Positions 1-9,709 of a stretch of DNA of 64,000 bases are shown in pieces. Source of the DNA: Gammaproteobacteria bacterium. Lineage in GTDB: Bacteria > Pseudomonadota > Gammaproteobacteria > Pseudomonadales > Pseudohongiellaceae. The stretch covers positions 186,001 to 250,000 of the forward strand of contig JAJFKE010000038.1 of NCBI GenBank assembly GCA_021773355.1. Direction: 5' to 3'. Position 1 is the stretch's first letter; every line of letters begins with the position of its first letter. Under the pieces are notes generated by a model. That model did not search any database. It was not told the origin of the DNA and worked only from the letters and a program-made list of their open reading frames with translations. The translations under genes and the position numbers were made by a program.

Positions 1-177
1 GTGTTGACCATAGCCTTCAGCATAGCTCTTTCATCCTTGTTTGAAATGCCCACAATGGGCTGGTATTACACTCCGGCGGGCATGTTGATACTGATCGGCA
101 TCGGCCAACTCGCGGTATTGGGGCCATCGACCAAGGCATCGAGAATCGAGCCAGCTATTGCCACTCGCTCCATTTAG
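1..177 (+). CDS. C-terminal end of a membrane protein (partial)
   Basis: An open frame enters from the left edge and stops with TAG at 175-177, giving 58 residues. The fragment is hydrophobic (a segment around residues 20-40 rich in Leu, Ile and Gly) and ends in a short polar tail. This looks like the last transmembrane helix and cytoplasmic tail of an inner-membrane protein. The start lies outside the window and the family cannot be named from this piece. Confidence 0.55.
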   Translation: MLTIAFSIALSSLFEMPTMGWYYTPAGMLILIGIGQLAVLGPSTKASRIEPAIATRSI

Positions 178-241
178 ACCCAACTTCAGAATAAATAATT
201 ATCTGCTAAACTAGGCACACTTGTTAAAGGAGTGCCTGGTG

Positions 242-769
242 ATGCTTAACTCTCTACGAATTTCGAGTTTCCCTGCCGCGTCTCTGTTCCTCATCTCCTT
301 GCTATTCATGCCGATCGCTTCAGCCGATGAGCTCAGGGATTTGGCGAACAAGATGGCTATCAGTGAGGCACTGGCTCAATACTCCTATCGATGGGACTCG
401 AAAAACGCACTGGGCTTTACTGATTTATTTACTGCAGATGCAGTAATGGAACGCTGGCGCAAGGGCAAACTGGTTGCGGGCTCTCGTATTGAAGGAAGTC
501 AGGCAATCCTTGAGTATGCCAGGAATTCACATCAGGGCCGCCTCGCTGATCGACAAACCCGACACCATTTCTCGGGATTGGTATTTGTGGAACTTTCTGA
601 CAGCAATGCCGTCACGGAGAATATGGCACTCATTACGCAGCAGACAGAATCCGACCGGGCGGCGAGAATTTCCAGCTCGGGCATATATAGAATTAGCTGG
701 ATTAACGCCGATCATGGATGGAAGATAAGCAAGCGCGTCCTGTTCGCCGATAGTTTCCCCGCCGAATAG
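242..769 (+). CDS. Secreted SnoaL-like (NTF2-fold) protein
   Basis: A 175-residue protein with an N-terminal signal peptide (hydrophobic residues about 10-27, cleavage near ASA-DE). The mature part has the pattern of a SnoaL-like/nuclear-transport-factor-2 fold: an N-terminal helix (residues about 30-50), then LFTADAVME, and a His-rich centre (TRHHFSG) typical of SnoaL_4-like domains, which in relatives bind or turn over small hydrophobic ligands. I chose ATG 242 because AAGGAG lies nine bases upstream; a TTG at 221 in the same frame has no such site. The substrate is unknown. It stands alone between the membrane-protein end and the MORN gene. Confidence 0.7.
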   Translation: MLNSLRISSFPAASLFLISLLFMPIASADELRDLANKMAISEALAQYSYRWDSKNALGFTDLFTADAVMERWRKGKLVAGSRIEGSQAILEYARNSHQGRLADRQTRHHFSGLVFVELSDSNAVTENMALITQQTESDRAARISSSGIYRISWINADHGWKISKRVLFADSFPAE

Positions 770-911
770 GTGCCATAGTAGGACGGTCACGGCAAAAAAT
801 GCGACGCAGTCCATAGACTGAAAAAATGGTAGGGATATGATGAAGGGCTCGATCGGTCACACTACTAATTTCAAAAAGTTTATACTAACCATCTAAATTT
901 AGTTACAAGCA

Positions 912-1856
912 ATGTTTGCCATGAATAACTTAAGCTCAACACTCCTCATACTGATTCCTTTAGCCTTTCTGGCGAGCTTTGCATCTGCAGCAGAAAATGG
1001 CTGGATTAGAGGAAGCTGCGAAAGCGGCAGCAGTGTCTACCGTTGGAACGACGGAGACCGCTACGAGGGTCAGTGTCTGAATAATTCTTTTCAAGGCCAG
1101 GGAATTCTCACTCTAATAAATGGTGACCGTTACGAAGGACAATTCAGTAATGACCAAAAAAACGGTAGGGGCGTATATTTTTTCTCAAACGGCGACCGTT
1201 ATGAGGGCCAGTTTAGAAACGGTAGACAACATGGCCAAGGCACCTTAATTCGCGCTAACGGCGAACGTTATATTGGTCAATATCAGAACGGGCAAAAGAG
1301 CGGTAGGGGTACATTTTACTTTTTAAACACCGATCGTTACGAAGGCAATTGGAGTGAAGATCTGTTTGAAGGCCAGGGCAGCTACTATTTTGCCAATGGT
1401 GATAGCTATGAGGGTCAGTGGCGAGCAGGTGAACAGACTCAGGGGACGTTCCAATGGGAAAACGGCAATCGTTACGAAGGGCAATTTCGCAACAACAACC
1501 GTCATGGTTATGGCACTTTCAACTGGACCAATAACAATAGCTATACCGGCCAATGGCGTGACGGCAGGCAGTTCGGTCAAGGCGAGAAAAAATGGGCCAA
1601 CGGCGATCGCTATGACGGTCAATGGCAGAACGATGAGATGAATGGCCAGGGGACTTTCTACTACGCCAATGGCAATCGCTTTACCGGTGGTTTTCAGAAC
1701 GACCAAATAAGCGGCCAAGGCACTTATTATTTCTCCAACGGCGACCGTTATGTGGGCCCTTGGCTAAGGGGAGAACGAGACGGTCGCGGCACCTATACCG
1801 ATGCGAGAGGCAACTCTGAGGTCATGGAGTTTCGGGGCGGACAGAGAGTAAACTAG
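912..1856 (+). CDS. Secreted MORN-repeat protein with 11 repeats
   Basis: A 314-residue protein with a signal peptide (cleavage near ASA-AEN, about residue 26) and then about eleven MORN repeats of 22-23 residues, each built on NGDRYEGQ followed by a Gly-x-Gly turn. The repeats fill nearly all of the mature protein. MORN repeats form elongated beta-hairpin sheets that bind proteins or lipids, so an envelope or periplasmic scaffold role is likely, but no enzyme domain is attached. ATG codons at 912 and 921 are both possible starts. The gene converges on the ABC transporter pair, with only 13 bases between the stop codons. Confidence 0.85.
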   Translation: MFAMNNLSSTLLILIPLAFLASFASAAENGWIRGSCESGSSVYRWNDGDRYEGQCLNNSFQGQGILTLINGDRYEGQFSNDQKNGRGVYFFSNGDRYEGQFRNGRQHGQGTLIRANGERYIGQYQNGQKSGRGTFYFLNTDRYEGNWSEDLFEGQGSYYFANGDSYEGQWRAGEQTQGTFQWENGNRYEGQFRNNNRHGYGTFNWTNNNSYTGQWRDGRQFGQGEKKWANGDRYDGQWQNDEMNGQGTFYYANGNRFTGGFQNDQISGQGTYYFSNGDRYVGPWLRGERDGRGTYTDARGNSEVMEFRGGQRVN

Positions 1857-1869
1857 AGGCGATTAAGCT

Positions 1870-2631
1870 TTAACCACGTAACTTGTAACCGGTCTTGAAC
1901 AAATAGTACACCACCGCTAGACAGCCAAACATAAATATAAGAATACTCGCCAGGCTTACCAACACACTGACTTCAGATATTTCATAGAAACTCCAGCGCA
2001 AACCGCTCACCAGATACAACACCGGATTAAAATGCGATATAGACTGCCAGGGTTCGGGCAGCATGTCCGTGGAATAGAAGCTGCCTCCAAGAAAAACCAG
2101 AGGGGTTATTAACAGCATGGGCACCACCGAGAGTTTCTCAAAATTATCGGCCCAAATTCCTAAAATGAACCCAAACAGACTAAAGGACAGAGCCGTTAAC
2201 AGAATAAACACCATCATGACGAAAGGATGAGCTATCTGCAGATCGATAAAAAAGCTGGCAGTTATCAGGATAATGATGCCAAGCAATACCGCCTTCGAAG
2301 CCGCCGCACCAACATAGCCCAGCACCACCTCCAAAGTAGAAATAGGTGCCGAAAGCATTTCGTAAACAGTGCCTACAAACTTGGGAAAATAGATACCGAA
2401 GGAAGCATTGGAAATACTGTGGGTTAACAGGTTCAGCATGATTAAGCCGGGTACGATAAACGCTCCATAACTTACTCCGGCAACTTGATCTATGCGTGAA
2501 CCTATAGCGGCACCGAAAACGATAAAGTAAAGAGAAGTAGTTATAACCGGCGCTACAATACTTTGCACCAAGGTACGCTTGGTGCGCGCCATCTCGAATT
2601 TGTAGATCGCCATAATGCCGTAAATATTCAT
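1870..2631 (-). CDS. yadH: ABC-2 type transporter permease (YadH-like)
   Basis: A 253-residue inner-membrane permease with about six hydrophobic segments. The ABC-2 signature is visible as [20 protein letters not shown] before the last helices. It matches the length and pattern of YadH, the permease of a two-component exporter whose substrate is not firmly known. The gene overlaps the ATPase gene upstream by four bases (ATGA), so the two are translationally coupled. Confidence 0.9.
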   Translation of the reverse strand: MNIYGIMAIYKFEMARTKRTLVQSIVAPVITTSLYFIVFGAAIGSRIDQVAGVSYGAFIVPGLIMLNLLTHSISNASFGIYFPKFVGTVYEMLSAPISTLEVVLGYVGAAASKAVLLGIIILITASFFIDLQIAHPFVMMVFILLTALSFSLFGFILGIWADNFEKLSVVPMLLITPLVFLGGSFYSTDMLPEPWQSISHFNPVLYLVSGLRWSFYEISEVSVLVSLASILIFMFGCLAVVYYLFKTGYKLRG

Positions 2632-3566
2632 GACGATTCCTCAACAAGATTAACGAATATATCTTCCAGCGAGCTTTGTGTGGTGTTTAAATCGCGGAAT
2701 GCAATTTGTTCTGACTTCAAATCGTCCATTAGGCTGGTAATTCCGGTTCGATCTCCACGCGTATTGAAGGTGTAGATCAACTGTCCGCCATCGGCCGACA
2801 GCTCTAGATTATAATCTGCAAACTTAGCGGGAATTTCGCTCAGAGAATCTCGTAAATCCAGGATTAGTTGTTTCTTGCCGAGCTTCTGCATCAATTTGTC
2901 TTTCTCTTCGATCAGGATCATCTCGCCGTTATTAATCACGCCAACACGGTCAGCAATTTCTTCCGCTTCCTCAATATAGTGGGTAGTCAGAATAATGGTG
3001 ACACCCTCAGCCTTGAGGCCGCGGACTATCTCCCACATATCTTTACGCAGTGAAACATCAACGCCGGCAGTGGGTTCATCAAGAAATAGTACGGTGGGCT
3101 CATGGGACAGTGCTTTGGCAATCAGCACACGGCGTTTCATACCTCCGGAAAGTGTCATGATCATATTGTCTTTCTTGTCCCACAGGGAAAGAGAACGAAG
3201 TACCTTTTCGATATGTGCTGAGTTAGGTGGCTTACCGAATAGACCGCGACTAAAGGCGACCGTATTGAATACTGACTCGAAGGAATCCGTGGTCAGTTCC
3301 TGAGGCACCAAGCCAATCATTGCACGGGTTTTGCGAAAGTCCTTAATAATGTCGTAACCATTCACGCTGACTTCACCAGAACTGAGGTTAACGATGCCGC
3401 AGATAACGGAAATCAGAGTTGTCTTGCCAGCGCCATTGGGTCCCAACAGGGCGACAATTTCCCCTTTTTGTATCTCCAGGTTTATGTTTTTGAGTGCTTG
3501 AAACCCATCTGAATAGGTTTTGTTCAGATCACGAACGCGGAGGATTGCTTGTTGCTGGACTTCCAT
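2628..3566 (-). CDS. yadG: ABC transporter ATP-binding protein (YadG-like)
   Basis: A 312-residue ATPase. Walker A is [11 protein letters not shown] (about residue 41), the ABC signature is TLSGGMKRR, Walker B is [12 protein letters not shown], and the switch histidine is in [11 protein letters not shown]. The C-terminal 80 residues are the usual dimerisation extension of YadG/DrrA-type ATPases. It powers the permease encoded next to it. The two genes are divergent from the relic at 3704-4229. Confidence 0.92.
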   Translation of the reverse strand: MEVQQQAILRVRDLNKTYSDGFQALKNINLEIQKGEIVALLGPNGAGKTTLISVICGIVNLSSGEVSVNGYDIIKDFRKTRAMIGLVPQELTTDSFESVFNTVAFSRGLFGKPPNSAHIEKVLRSLSLWDKKDNMIMTLSGGMKRRVLIAKALSHEPTVLFLDEPTAGVDVSLRKDMWEIVRGLKAEGVTIILTTHYIEEAEEIADRVGVINNGEMILIEEKDKLMQKLGKKQLILDLRDSLSEIPAKFADYNLELSADGGQLIYTFNTRGDRTGITSLMDDLKSEQIAFRDLNTTQSSLEDIFVNLVEESS

Positions 3567-3703
3567 GGGCGAAAGATTATGAAGACTGTCTCACCCAATT
3601 ACAACCCTGCAATTTCACGCGAAGCCGCACACGAGTTGAGACCATTGAACTATGCCACCTGAACTGCGCTCATGCTTAAAGATTTTCATAATAGATTTTA
3701 TAA

Positions 3704-4229
3704 TGCGGTGCCTGGCTAGGCGCGGCATCGGCAGCGGCGCCTTGCTTCTATCTCAGCTGGGTTTTGCTTAACGTTTGGCACGATTCCATGGCTTGGGACA
3801 AGGGTAACCGGGTTTGTCTGCGAGTGGGCTTGCTTATTTTTGAGTTTGTCCTGCATCATTCAGGCGCCTTCACCGCAGTCATGATGGCGGAACGCAATGA
3901 GCCTAAGCTTAAGGTGAAAATCGTCATTGGGCTCATTTGCTTCTACTCACTGATGCTGTGGTCTTTCGCTGAGGCACTGGAAAGTCCGGCAGAGCTTTGG
4001 ATATTCGCCTCAAGGGTCGTAAGCCGCGGCATCAGTGGGCTAATCAACCGCTGTGAAGCCAAGCATGAGATTATGGCAAGATCGGCACTGGGCGTGGTAC
4101 TTTAGCTGCTTCTGGTGATGGGGAAGAGATCCGGAACGGGCGATCGCTGCGGCGGCGCTGTATTTTTTCCTGTTAGGCCTGGCTGAGCTGTTTATTCTCG
4201 GTCCAGCCAAGAAGCAAACGGCAGAATGA
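3704..4229 (+). pseudogene. Frameshifted relic of a small membrane protein
   Basis: Protein-like sequence continues across two frames. One frame (about 3704-4104) reads FYLSWVLLNVWHDSMAW, then a helix region and GAFTAVMMAERNEPKLKVK, and stops at TAG. Another frame downstream, ending in TGA at 4227-4229, reads AAAALYFFLLGLAELFILGP and a polar tail. Both parts look like pieces of one multi-helix membrane protein, but no frame is open throughout and no good start is seen. I infer a decayed gene with at least one frameshift near 4100 and perhaps another near the start. The family is not recognised. Confidence 0.55.
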
Positions 4230-4255
4230 TTCAATACTAATTCGAGAACCTTGTT

Positions 4256-5590
4256 ATGACAGTACACAGATTGAGATTTTCCCGTCCGCTTTCTCTATTC
4301 GGACTTGAAGACTTACTTACACTCGTTGTTCTTTCACTGCTCATCAGCAGTATGAGTAATGCGCAAGACATAGTAGAACCATTACTTACTTCTGAAGAAT
4401 TGGAATTGACTTCCTGGTTAGACTCGCAAGAAGATAATATGCTAGCCATGCTCGAGCGTATAACCAATATAAATTCTGGCAGCCTTAACAAAGTCGGAGT
4501 TAACGAGCTTGCCACAATATTTAGCAATGAACTCAGACAGCTTGGTTTTCAAATTTCGACTCTGCCCGGCGAAGTTATAGAGATGCCAAGCTGCCCGGGT
4601 AGTGACTACAATGTTGATGTAGCGGATCATATCCTGGCCAGCCAGAATGGCAACGGTTCCAAACTACTATTAATGGGACACCTGGATACCGTGTTTCCTC
4701 TCGATAGCCCATTTCAAGAATTCCGCCGCGATGGAGACAAAATGTACGGCCCGGGTGTATCAGACATGAAAGGCGGCTTGGTGGTTATGTTATATGCGCT
4801 AAAGGCGCTACATGAACAGGGAGACTTGCAAGACAAAGCCATCACTATTGTATTGAACAGCGATGAGGAAATGGGTTCACTGTCCTCGCGCAAATACCTG
4901 GAAGAGCAAGCCTTATTACATGATTGGGGGCTTGTGTACGAGTCATCTGGAAACAACCGCCTAACCCGAGAACGCAAAGGACTGGGCCAGGCCCGCTTCG
5001 TCGTCCATGGCAAGGCGTCGCATGCTGGCGGTGCCCATGAACAAGGCAGGTCCGCCATTAAGGAGCTCGCCTACAAGATAGTACAAATAGAGAATATTAC
5101 AGATTACGAGACCGGCGTCACGGTGAATGTCGGTGTGGTAAGTGGCGGTGAGGCGCGCAATACCATTGCCCCTTGTGCCGAGGCTCTGATTGATTTGCGT
5201 TATCCTCAACCACAACAAGGCTTGGATGCGATTGCGCAATTCGAAGACATATTCAGCAATGTATACAGCTATCCGGTTGACTCGGGGGAGCTTAGCACCG
5301 AAAGCTGGACCAACCTGCACCGCCCAGCGAAGGTAGCGACACCGAAATCAGATCAACTGCTAAATAAAACTATCGCCATTGCTCGTCTACTAGGGCAGGA
5401 CTTGGGCGTTGCTGATTCTGGTGGCGGCACCGATGGCTCCTTAACCCAATCGGTGGGTCTACCTACTCTAGACTCCCTAGGCAGCGCTGGCACAGGCGCC
5501 CACTCCAACAGAGAAGAAGGACGTGTTAGCTCGTTAGTGGAACGTGCGAAACTTAGTGCCGTACTAATTCATAGACTGGCAGCGGAATAA
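4256..5590 (+). CDS. M20-family metallopeptidase (carboxypeptidase G2-like), exported
   Basis: A 444-residue protein with an N-terminal signal peptide (hydrophobic residues 20-37, then NAQD). Zinc-ligand and catalytic motifs of the M20 family are all present in order: MGHLDTVF (first His and catalytic Asp), GVSDMKGG (bridging Asp), NSDEEMGS (catalytic Glu pair), a downstream YESSG Glu, and TGAHSNREE near the C-terminus. The lid/dimerisation domain occupies roughly residues 240-350. Relatives release C-terminal glutamate or cleave acyl-amino acids in the periplasm. The substrate here is not predictable. The MFS transporter follows 84 bases downstream and may take up the product. Confidence 0.88.
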   Translation: MTVHRLRFSRPLSLFGLEDLLTLVVLSLLISSMSNAQDIVEPLLTSEELELTSWLDSQEDNMLAMLERITNINSGSLNKVGVNELATIFSNELRQLGFQISTLPGEVIEMPSCPGSDYNVDVADHILASQNGNGSKLLLMGHLDTVFPLDSPFQEFRRDGDKMYGPGVSDMKGGLVVMLYALKALHEQGDLQDKAITIVLNSDEEMGSLSSRKYLEEQALLHDWGLVYESSGNNRLTRERKGLGQARFVVHGKASHAGGAHEQGRSAIKELAYKIVQIENITDYETGVTVNVGVVSGGEARNTIAPCAEALIDLRYPQPQQGLDAIAQFEDIFSNVYSYPVDSGELSTESWTNLHRPAKVATPKSDQLLNKTIAIARLLGQDLGVADSGGGTDGSLTQSVGLPTLDSLGSAGTGAHSNREEGRVSSLVERAKLSAVLIHRLAAE

Positions 5591-5674
5591 GTGTTTTCAT
5601 GCGAGTGAATTAGATGCCGGGTGAGCTACAAAGCCGCATTAGGCCTGGAATAATAATAACGCTGAGGACAGCGA

Positions 5675-7030
5675 ATGACTGCCAGTATTGAAGAGAGTTC
5701 TGAAATCGGCTCGGCCATTTCCAATGACCAGCCATCCCCCAAAATGGCTGCCGCCGCCAAGGCTTATCAAAATCCTTATTACCGCTATTTAGTACTGGGA
5801 ATTTTGACAGCGGCTTATGTTTCGAATTTTGTCGACCGGCAAGTAATCAACGTATTGGCTCAATATATTATTGATGACCTCGAAATAAGCGACGGCCAAT
5901 TCGGCATGCTCTCCGGTCTAGCCTTTGCCTGCATCTATACTACACTCGGCATTCCTATCGCGCGTCTCGCCGATATTAGCAATCGTCGCAATATTATTGC
6001 TATATCAATCACTATATGGAGTGTGATGACAGCCGCCTGTGGCGCGGCGCAAAATTTCGGCCAACTATTTATGGCGCGATTCGGCGTTGGTATTGGCGAA
6101 GCGGGTGGCTCGCCTCCTGCACACTCCATAGTTTCAGACATATTCCCCGCAAACCAGAGAGCCACTGCACTTTCCATCTACTCGCTGGGCGTGTATGGCG
6201 GCATCTTGGTGGGCACCATAGGTGGCGCCTACCTGGTACGATATTTCGATTGGCGCACGGCGTTTGTAGTAGTCGCCATACCTGGACTGTTCCTGGCTAT
6301 GTTGGTCAGGCTGGTGATAAAGGAACCACCCCGTGGATTGGCGGAGGCTCGTAAAGATGTTGCTCCTCCAGGCTTTCTAAAAGTATTGCAGTTTCTATGG
6401 AATAGAAAATCTTTCCGTCATCTTTCCTTTGCCTGTGCGCTGCACGCCTTTGTCACCTATGGCATTGGAAATTTTATGCCGCTATTTCTTGGGCGCGTGC
6501 ACGGCATGCCAATAATCGATGTGGGTTGGTACTACGGCTTGATTGCAGGTATTGGTGGTCTATCTGGCACCTTCTTCGGCGGTTGGATGTCAGATCGAAT
6601 GGCGAATAAGACAGGCGATAAGACATGGTATGTGTGGGTGCCGTTTATCTCCACCGTACTAGCAATACCTTTTGCCTTAATCACATTTTTAGTTATGCCA
6701 ACTGGTGTGACTGCCGCCTTCTCCTATCTACTGCCAGTTTTTTGTGGCGGTTGGTATCTTGCTCCTTGCATAGCTTCAACACACTTTCTTGTTGGCATTC
6801 GCATGCGTGCAATGGCATCGGCGATTTTGCTATTTGTATTGAATCTAATTGGGCTTGGTCTCGGCCCGATGATTACCGGCTTCGTTAGTGATTTTCTAAC
6901 ACCAAGCTACGGTGACAATGCCTTACGCTATGCGATGTCGATCACGGTGCTGGTAAATTGCTGGTGTGCTGTGCACTATTACTTGGCCACCCGCACTATA
7001 AGGGCAGATTTCGAGAAAGCACCGGGCTAG
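5675..7030 (+). CDS. Major facilitator superfamily transporter (spinster-like)
   Basis: A 451-residue protein with about twelve hydrophobic segments. The first TM region carries NFVDRQVINVLAQYI and the cytoplasmic loop after TM2 has a GIPIARLAD motif; GIGEAGGSPPAHSI in TM4-5 is typical of the spinster/sugar-phosphate-like branch of MFS that is abundant in marine gammaproteobacteria. A polar N-terminal tail of about 35 residues precedes TM1. It is likely a proton-coupled inner-membrane carrier; the substrate is unknown. GAGGA a few bases before ATG 5675 serves as the ribosome-binding site. Confidence 0.88.
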   Translation: MTASIEESSEIGSAISNDQPSPKMAAAAKAYQNPYYRYLVLGILTAAYVSNFVDRQVINVLAQYIIDDLEISDGQFGMLSGLAFACIYTTLGIPIARLADISNRRNIIAISITIWSVMTAACGAAQNFGQLFMARFGVGIGEAGGSPPAHSIVSDIFPANQRATALSIYSLGVYGGILVGTIGGAYLVRYFDWRTAFVVVAIPGLFLAMLVRLVIKEPPRGLAEARKDVAPPGFLKVLQFLWNRKSFRHLSFACALHAFVTYGIGNFMPLFLGRVHGMPIIDVGWYYGLIAGIGGLSGTFFGGWMSDRMANKTGDKTWYVWVPFISTVLAIPFALITFLVMPTGVTAAFSYLLPVFCGGWYLAPCIASTHFLVGIRMRAMASAILLFVLNLIGLGLGPMITGFVSDFLTPSYGDNALRYAMSITVLVNCWCAVHYYLATRTIRADFEKAPG

Positions 7031-7061
7031 GCGTGGATTCGTCGGAGATTTTCTAGGGACC

Positions 7062-8441
7062 CTAGATAGCTTCTAGTGCCTGGTCGATCTTACTGACAGC
7101 AATGACTTCGATGCCCTTAATCTTGTTCTTGGGCATATTCGCCTTCGGCACTATGGCGCGGGTAAAACCGTGCTTGGCTGCTTCCTGTAAACGCTCCTGG
7201 CCACCTGGCACAGGGCGAATCTCGCCAGCCAAACCAACTTCGCCAAACACCACCAGATCCTTAGGTAATGCTTTGTCCTGAAAGCTGGAAACAATGGCTA
7301 ATAACAAGGCGAGGTCAGCACTGGTCTCGGTTACCTTTACCCCACCTACTACGTTAACAAAAACATCCTGATCAGCCATATACAGTCCGCCATGGCGATG
7401 CAGTACTGCCAACAGCATCGCTAGTCGATTCTGTTCCAAGCCAACGGCGACACGGCGCGGGTTGCCGAGCTGGCTGCCATCTACTAGAGCCTGAATTTCA
7501 ACCAACAGCGGCCTCGTGCCCTCCCACAAAGCCATAACAATCGAACCGGGTGACTCTTCTTCGGTACGAGACAGGAAAATTGCCGAAGGATTTTTTACTT
7601 CTTTGAGACCGGTTTCTGTCATTGCAAACACACCGAGCTCATTTACCGCACCGAAGCGATTCTTCTGCCCACGTAGAATTCGATACTTGGTATCGTTTCC
7701 CCCTTCTAACATGATAAAGCAATCGATCATGTGCTCGAGTACTTTGGGCCCAGCTAAATTTCCGTCTTTAGTTACATGACCAACCAAGAATAAAACAGTA
7801 TTTGTTTGCTTGGCGTATTGGATAAGAAAGGCAGCACATTCTCTGACTTGCGAGACACTGCCCGGGGCAGATGCAACATCCGCGCTGTGCATCACTTGTA
7901 TAGAATCAACCACCAATAACTGCGGTTGATGTTCCTGTGCCGCCTTGCAGATTTGTTCAACATTGGTTTCTGCCAACATCTTTAGATTCTGTTCTGGCAG
8001 ATTTAAACGTTTCGCACGCATGCCAACCTGCTGTAAAGACTCCTCGCCGGTTACATACAAGGCTGGTCTGCCGGAATCTGCCAATAGGCACATGATTTGT
8101 AGTAGCAGGGTGCTTTTTCCCGCGCCGGGATTTCCGCCTATTAGTACCACCGAACCTGGTACCAAGCCTCCACCGAGGACGCGATCCATTTCCTCAATCG
8201 AACTACTAAAACGCGGTAGTGCTTCCAAGTCGATATCGGAAAGCTGTAGTACATTAGATTGCTCACCAGAATAGCCCTGTTTACGAAAGTCCGCCTTGGT
8301 AACCGGAGAACTGGAACTACTGTTGCCTAAATTTAATTGCGATAATGTATTCCAGGCTTTACAAGAGGCACACTGACCCTGCCACTGACCGTGCTCGGTT
8401 CCGCAGTCGGTGCATACGAATACTGTTTTATTTTTAGCCAT
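7062..8441 (-). CDS. radA: DNA repair protein RadA/Sms
   Basis: A 459-residue RadA. The N-terminal C4 zinc finger is CTDC...CASC (residues 10-30), Walker A is GGNPGAGKST, the RadA-specific KNRFG motif is at about residue 257, and the C-terminal 160 residues form a Lon-protease-like domain. RadA is a hexameric branch-migration helicase that works with RecA in recombination repair. Length and order are those of the family. It ends the minus-strand cluster and converges with the MFS gene. Confidence 0.96.
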   Translation of the reverse strand: MAKNKTVFVCTDCGTEHGQWQGQCASCKAWNTLSQLNLGNSSSSSPVTKADFRKQGYSGEQSNVLQLSDIDLEALPRFSSSIEEMDRVLGGGLVPGSVVLIGGNPGAGKSTLLLQIMCLLADSGRPALYVTGEESLQQVGMRAKRLNLPEQNLKMLAETNVEQICKAAQEHQPQLLVVDSIQVMHSADVASAPGSVSQVRECAAFLIQYAKQTNTVLFLVGHVTKDGNLAGPKVLEHMIDCFIMLEGGNDTKYRILRGQKNRFGAVNELGVFAMTETGLKEVKNPSAIFLSRTEEESPGSIVMALWEGTRPLLVEIQALVDGSQLGNPRRVAVGLEQNRLAMLLAVLHRHGGLYMADQDVFVNVVGGVKVTETSADLALLLAIVSSFQDKALPKDLVVFGEVGLAGEIRPVPGGQERLQEAAKHGFTRAIVPKANMPKNKIKGIEVIAVSKIDQALEAI

Positions 8442-8528
8442 AGGATCTATTTAATCTTTTCTTGTTAGTTGTCCATTTAGCTGAACAAAGCACAAGGCGT
8501 TTGGAGTGGCTCTATATAAATTTACGCA

Positions 8529-9680
8529 TCAGCTATCAGTATAGATAAAGCTAACCCGTTTGGTGACTTTGCAAAATAATTCGTAGGAGATGGTATTGGC
8601 ATAGCTTGCCACTTCGTCGGCAGGCAGCCCTTTCCCCCAGAGAACTACCTCATCACCCACCTGCACATCATTCAAGCCGGTCAGATCGATCGATATCATG
8701 TCCATGGACACTCTGCCCAACAATCCTGTTCGCCGTGAACCGCTGCCAGACTTCACCAGAACCGGCGTGCCATTTTGTGCCGAGCGTGGATAACCATCGG
8801 CGTAGCCAATTGACACTACTCCAACTCGCGTATCCTGTTGACAGCTATGGGTAGCACCGTAACCGATAGTGGCGCCCGCCCTTACCTCATTAATCGCTAT
8901 TATTCTCGAGCTCAGTGTCATTACCGGTAATAGACCTATCTCCTCGCTGCTGCGATTGGCGAAGGGAGAGCCGCCGTACAACATAAATCCCGGACGTACA
9001 AACTGATGATGGGTCTGTGGCAAAGCGAGAATGCCAGCAGAAGCCGCGAGGCTTGCATTTACCGGCCCCTGGCTTGAGTTCGCCAATTTTTCTCGAAGTG
9101 AATCGAACTCCGCGATCTGGCGCCTGGTTAATTCATTCGCGGATTGATTCTCTGGGTCATCGGCGCTAGCGAGATGCGACATAAGAACGACCTCTGTTTC
9201 CGGGTGTTTATGAAGATCACCGTAAACCTGTAGAGTTTCTTCTGCAGAAAGGCCCAGCCGGTTCATGCCACTATTGAACTTGACCCACACTCTGCCCACA
9301 CCAGAGAGAACTGCCTTTTGTAAGTAGCGATCGAGTTCTTCAAATTGATACAGCGAATGCACGACCGGTTCTATATCGTGATTCAGACAAAAATCCATTT
9401 CTTCACGATTACAAAACCCTGACAGCAACAGAACAGGGTTAGTTATCCCCAGAGTTTTCAGTTGCATGGCCTCTCCCAGGGAGGCAACTGCAAAGGCGGC
9501 GAGTTTGGTGTGACCCGCAGTCAAAACCTGTGCAACCTGTTCGACACCGTGTCCGTAGGCGTTGGCTTTAATTACCGCAACTATTTGTGATTCGGGGCAG
9601 TGAACACTGACCTGCGAGAGGTTTTTCTTGAGCGCGTGCAGATCAATAGTGGCCCACGCCCTATTTGAATAATCAATCAT
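8529..9680 (-). CDS. alr: Alanine racemase
   Basis: A 383-residue, PLP-dependent fold-type III enzyme that makes D-alanine for peptidoglycan. The PLP lysine is in AVIKANAYGHG (near residue 37), the catalytic tyrosine is in TIGYGATH, and GYADGYPR binds the cofactor phosphate region. ATG at 9680 is preferred; a TTG two codons upstream is also open. The location between dnaB and radA is typical for Pseudomonas-type genomes. Confidence 0.95.
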   Translation of the reverse strand: MIDYSNRAWATIDLHALKKNLSQVSVHCPESQIVAVIKANAYGHGVEQVAQVLTAGHTKLAAFAVASLGEAMQLKTLGITNPVLLLSGFCNREEMDFCLNHDIEPVVHSLYQFEELDRYLQKAVLSGVGRVWVKFNSGMNRLGLSAEETLQVYGDLHKHPETEVVLMSHLASADDPENQSANELTRRQIAEFDSLREKLANSSQGPVNASLAASAGILALPQTHHQFVRPGFMLYGGSPFANRSSEEIGLLPVMTLSSRIIAINEVRAGATIGYGATHSCQQDTRVGVVSIGYADGYPRSAQNGTPVLVKSGSGSRRTGLLGRVSMDMISIDLTGLNDVQVGDEVVLWGKGLPADEVASYANTISYELFCKVTKRVSFIYTDS

Positions 9681-9709
9681 GATCAATCCGGATCGGTGGC
9701 AAGGCGGGT

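Noticed and set aside
1323-1718. Long minus-strand and alternate-frame ORFs inside the MORN gene
   Set aside because: They come from the repetitive codons of the MORN repeats and have no start signals or protein-like composition.
7048-7064. Palindrome TCTAGGGACCCTAGA between the MFS gene and radA
   Set aside because: Short stem without a T-run on either strand; not enough for a terminator call.
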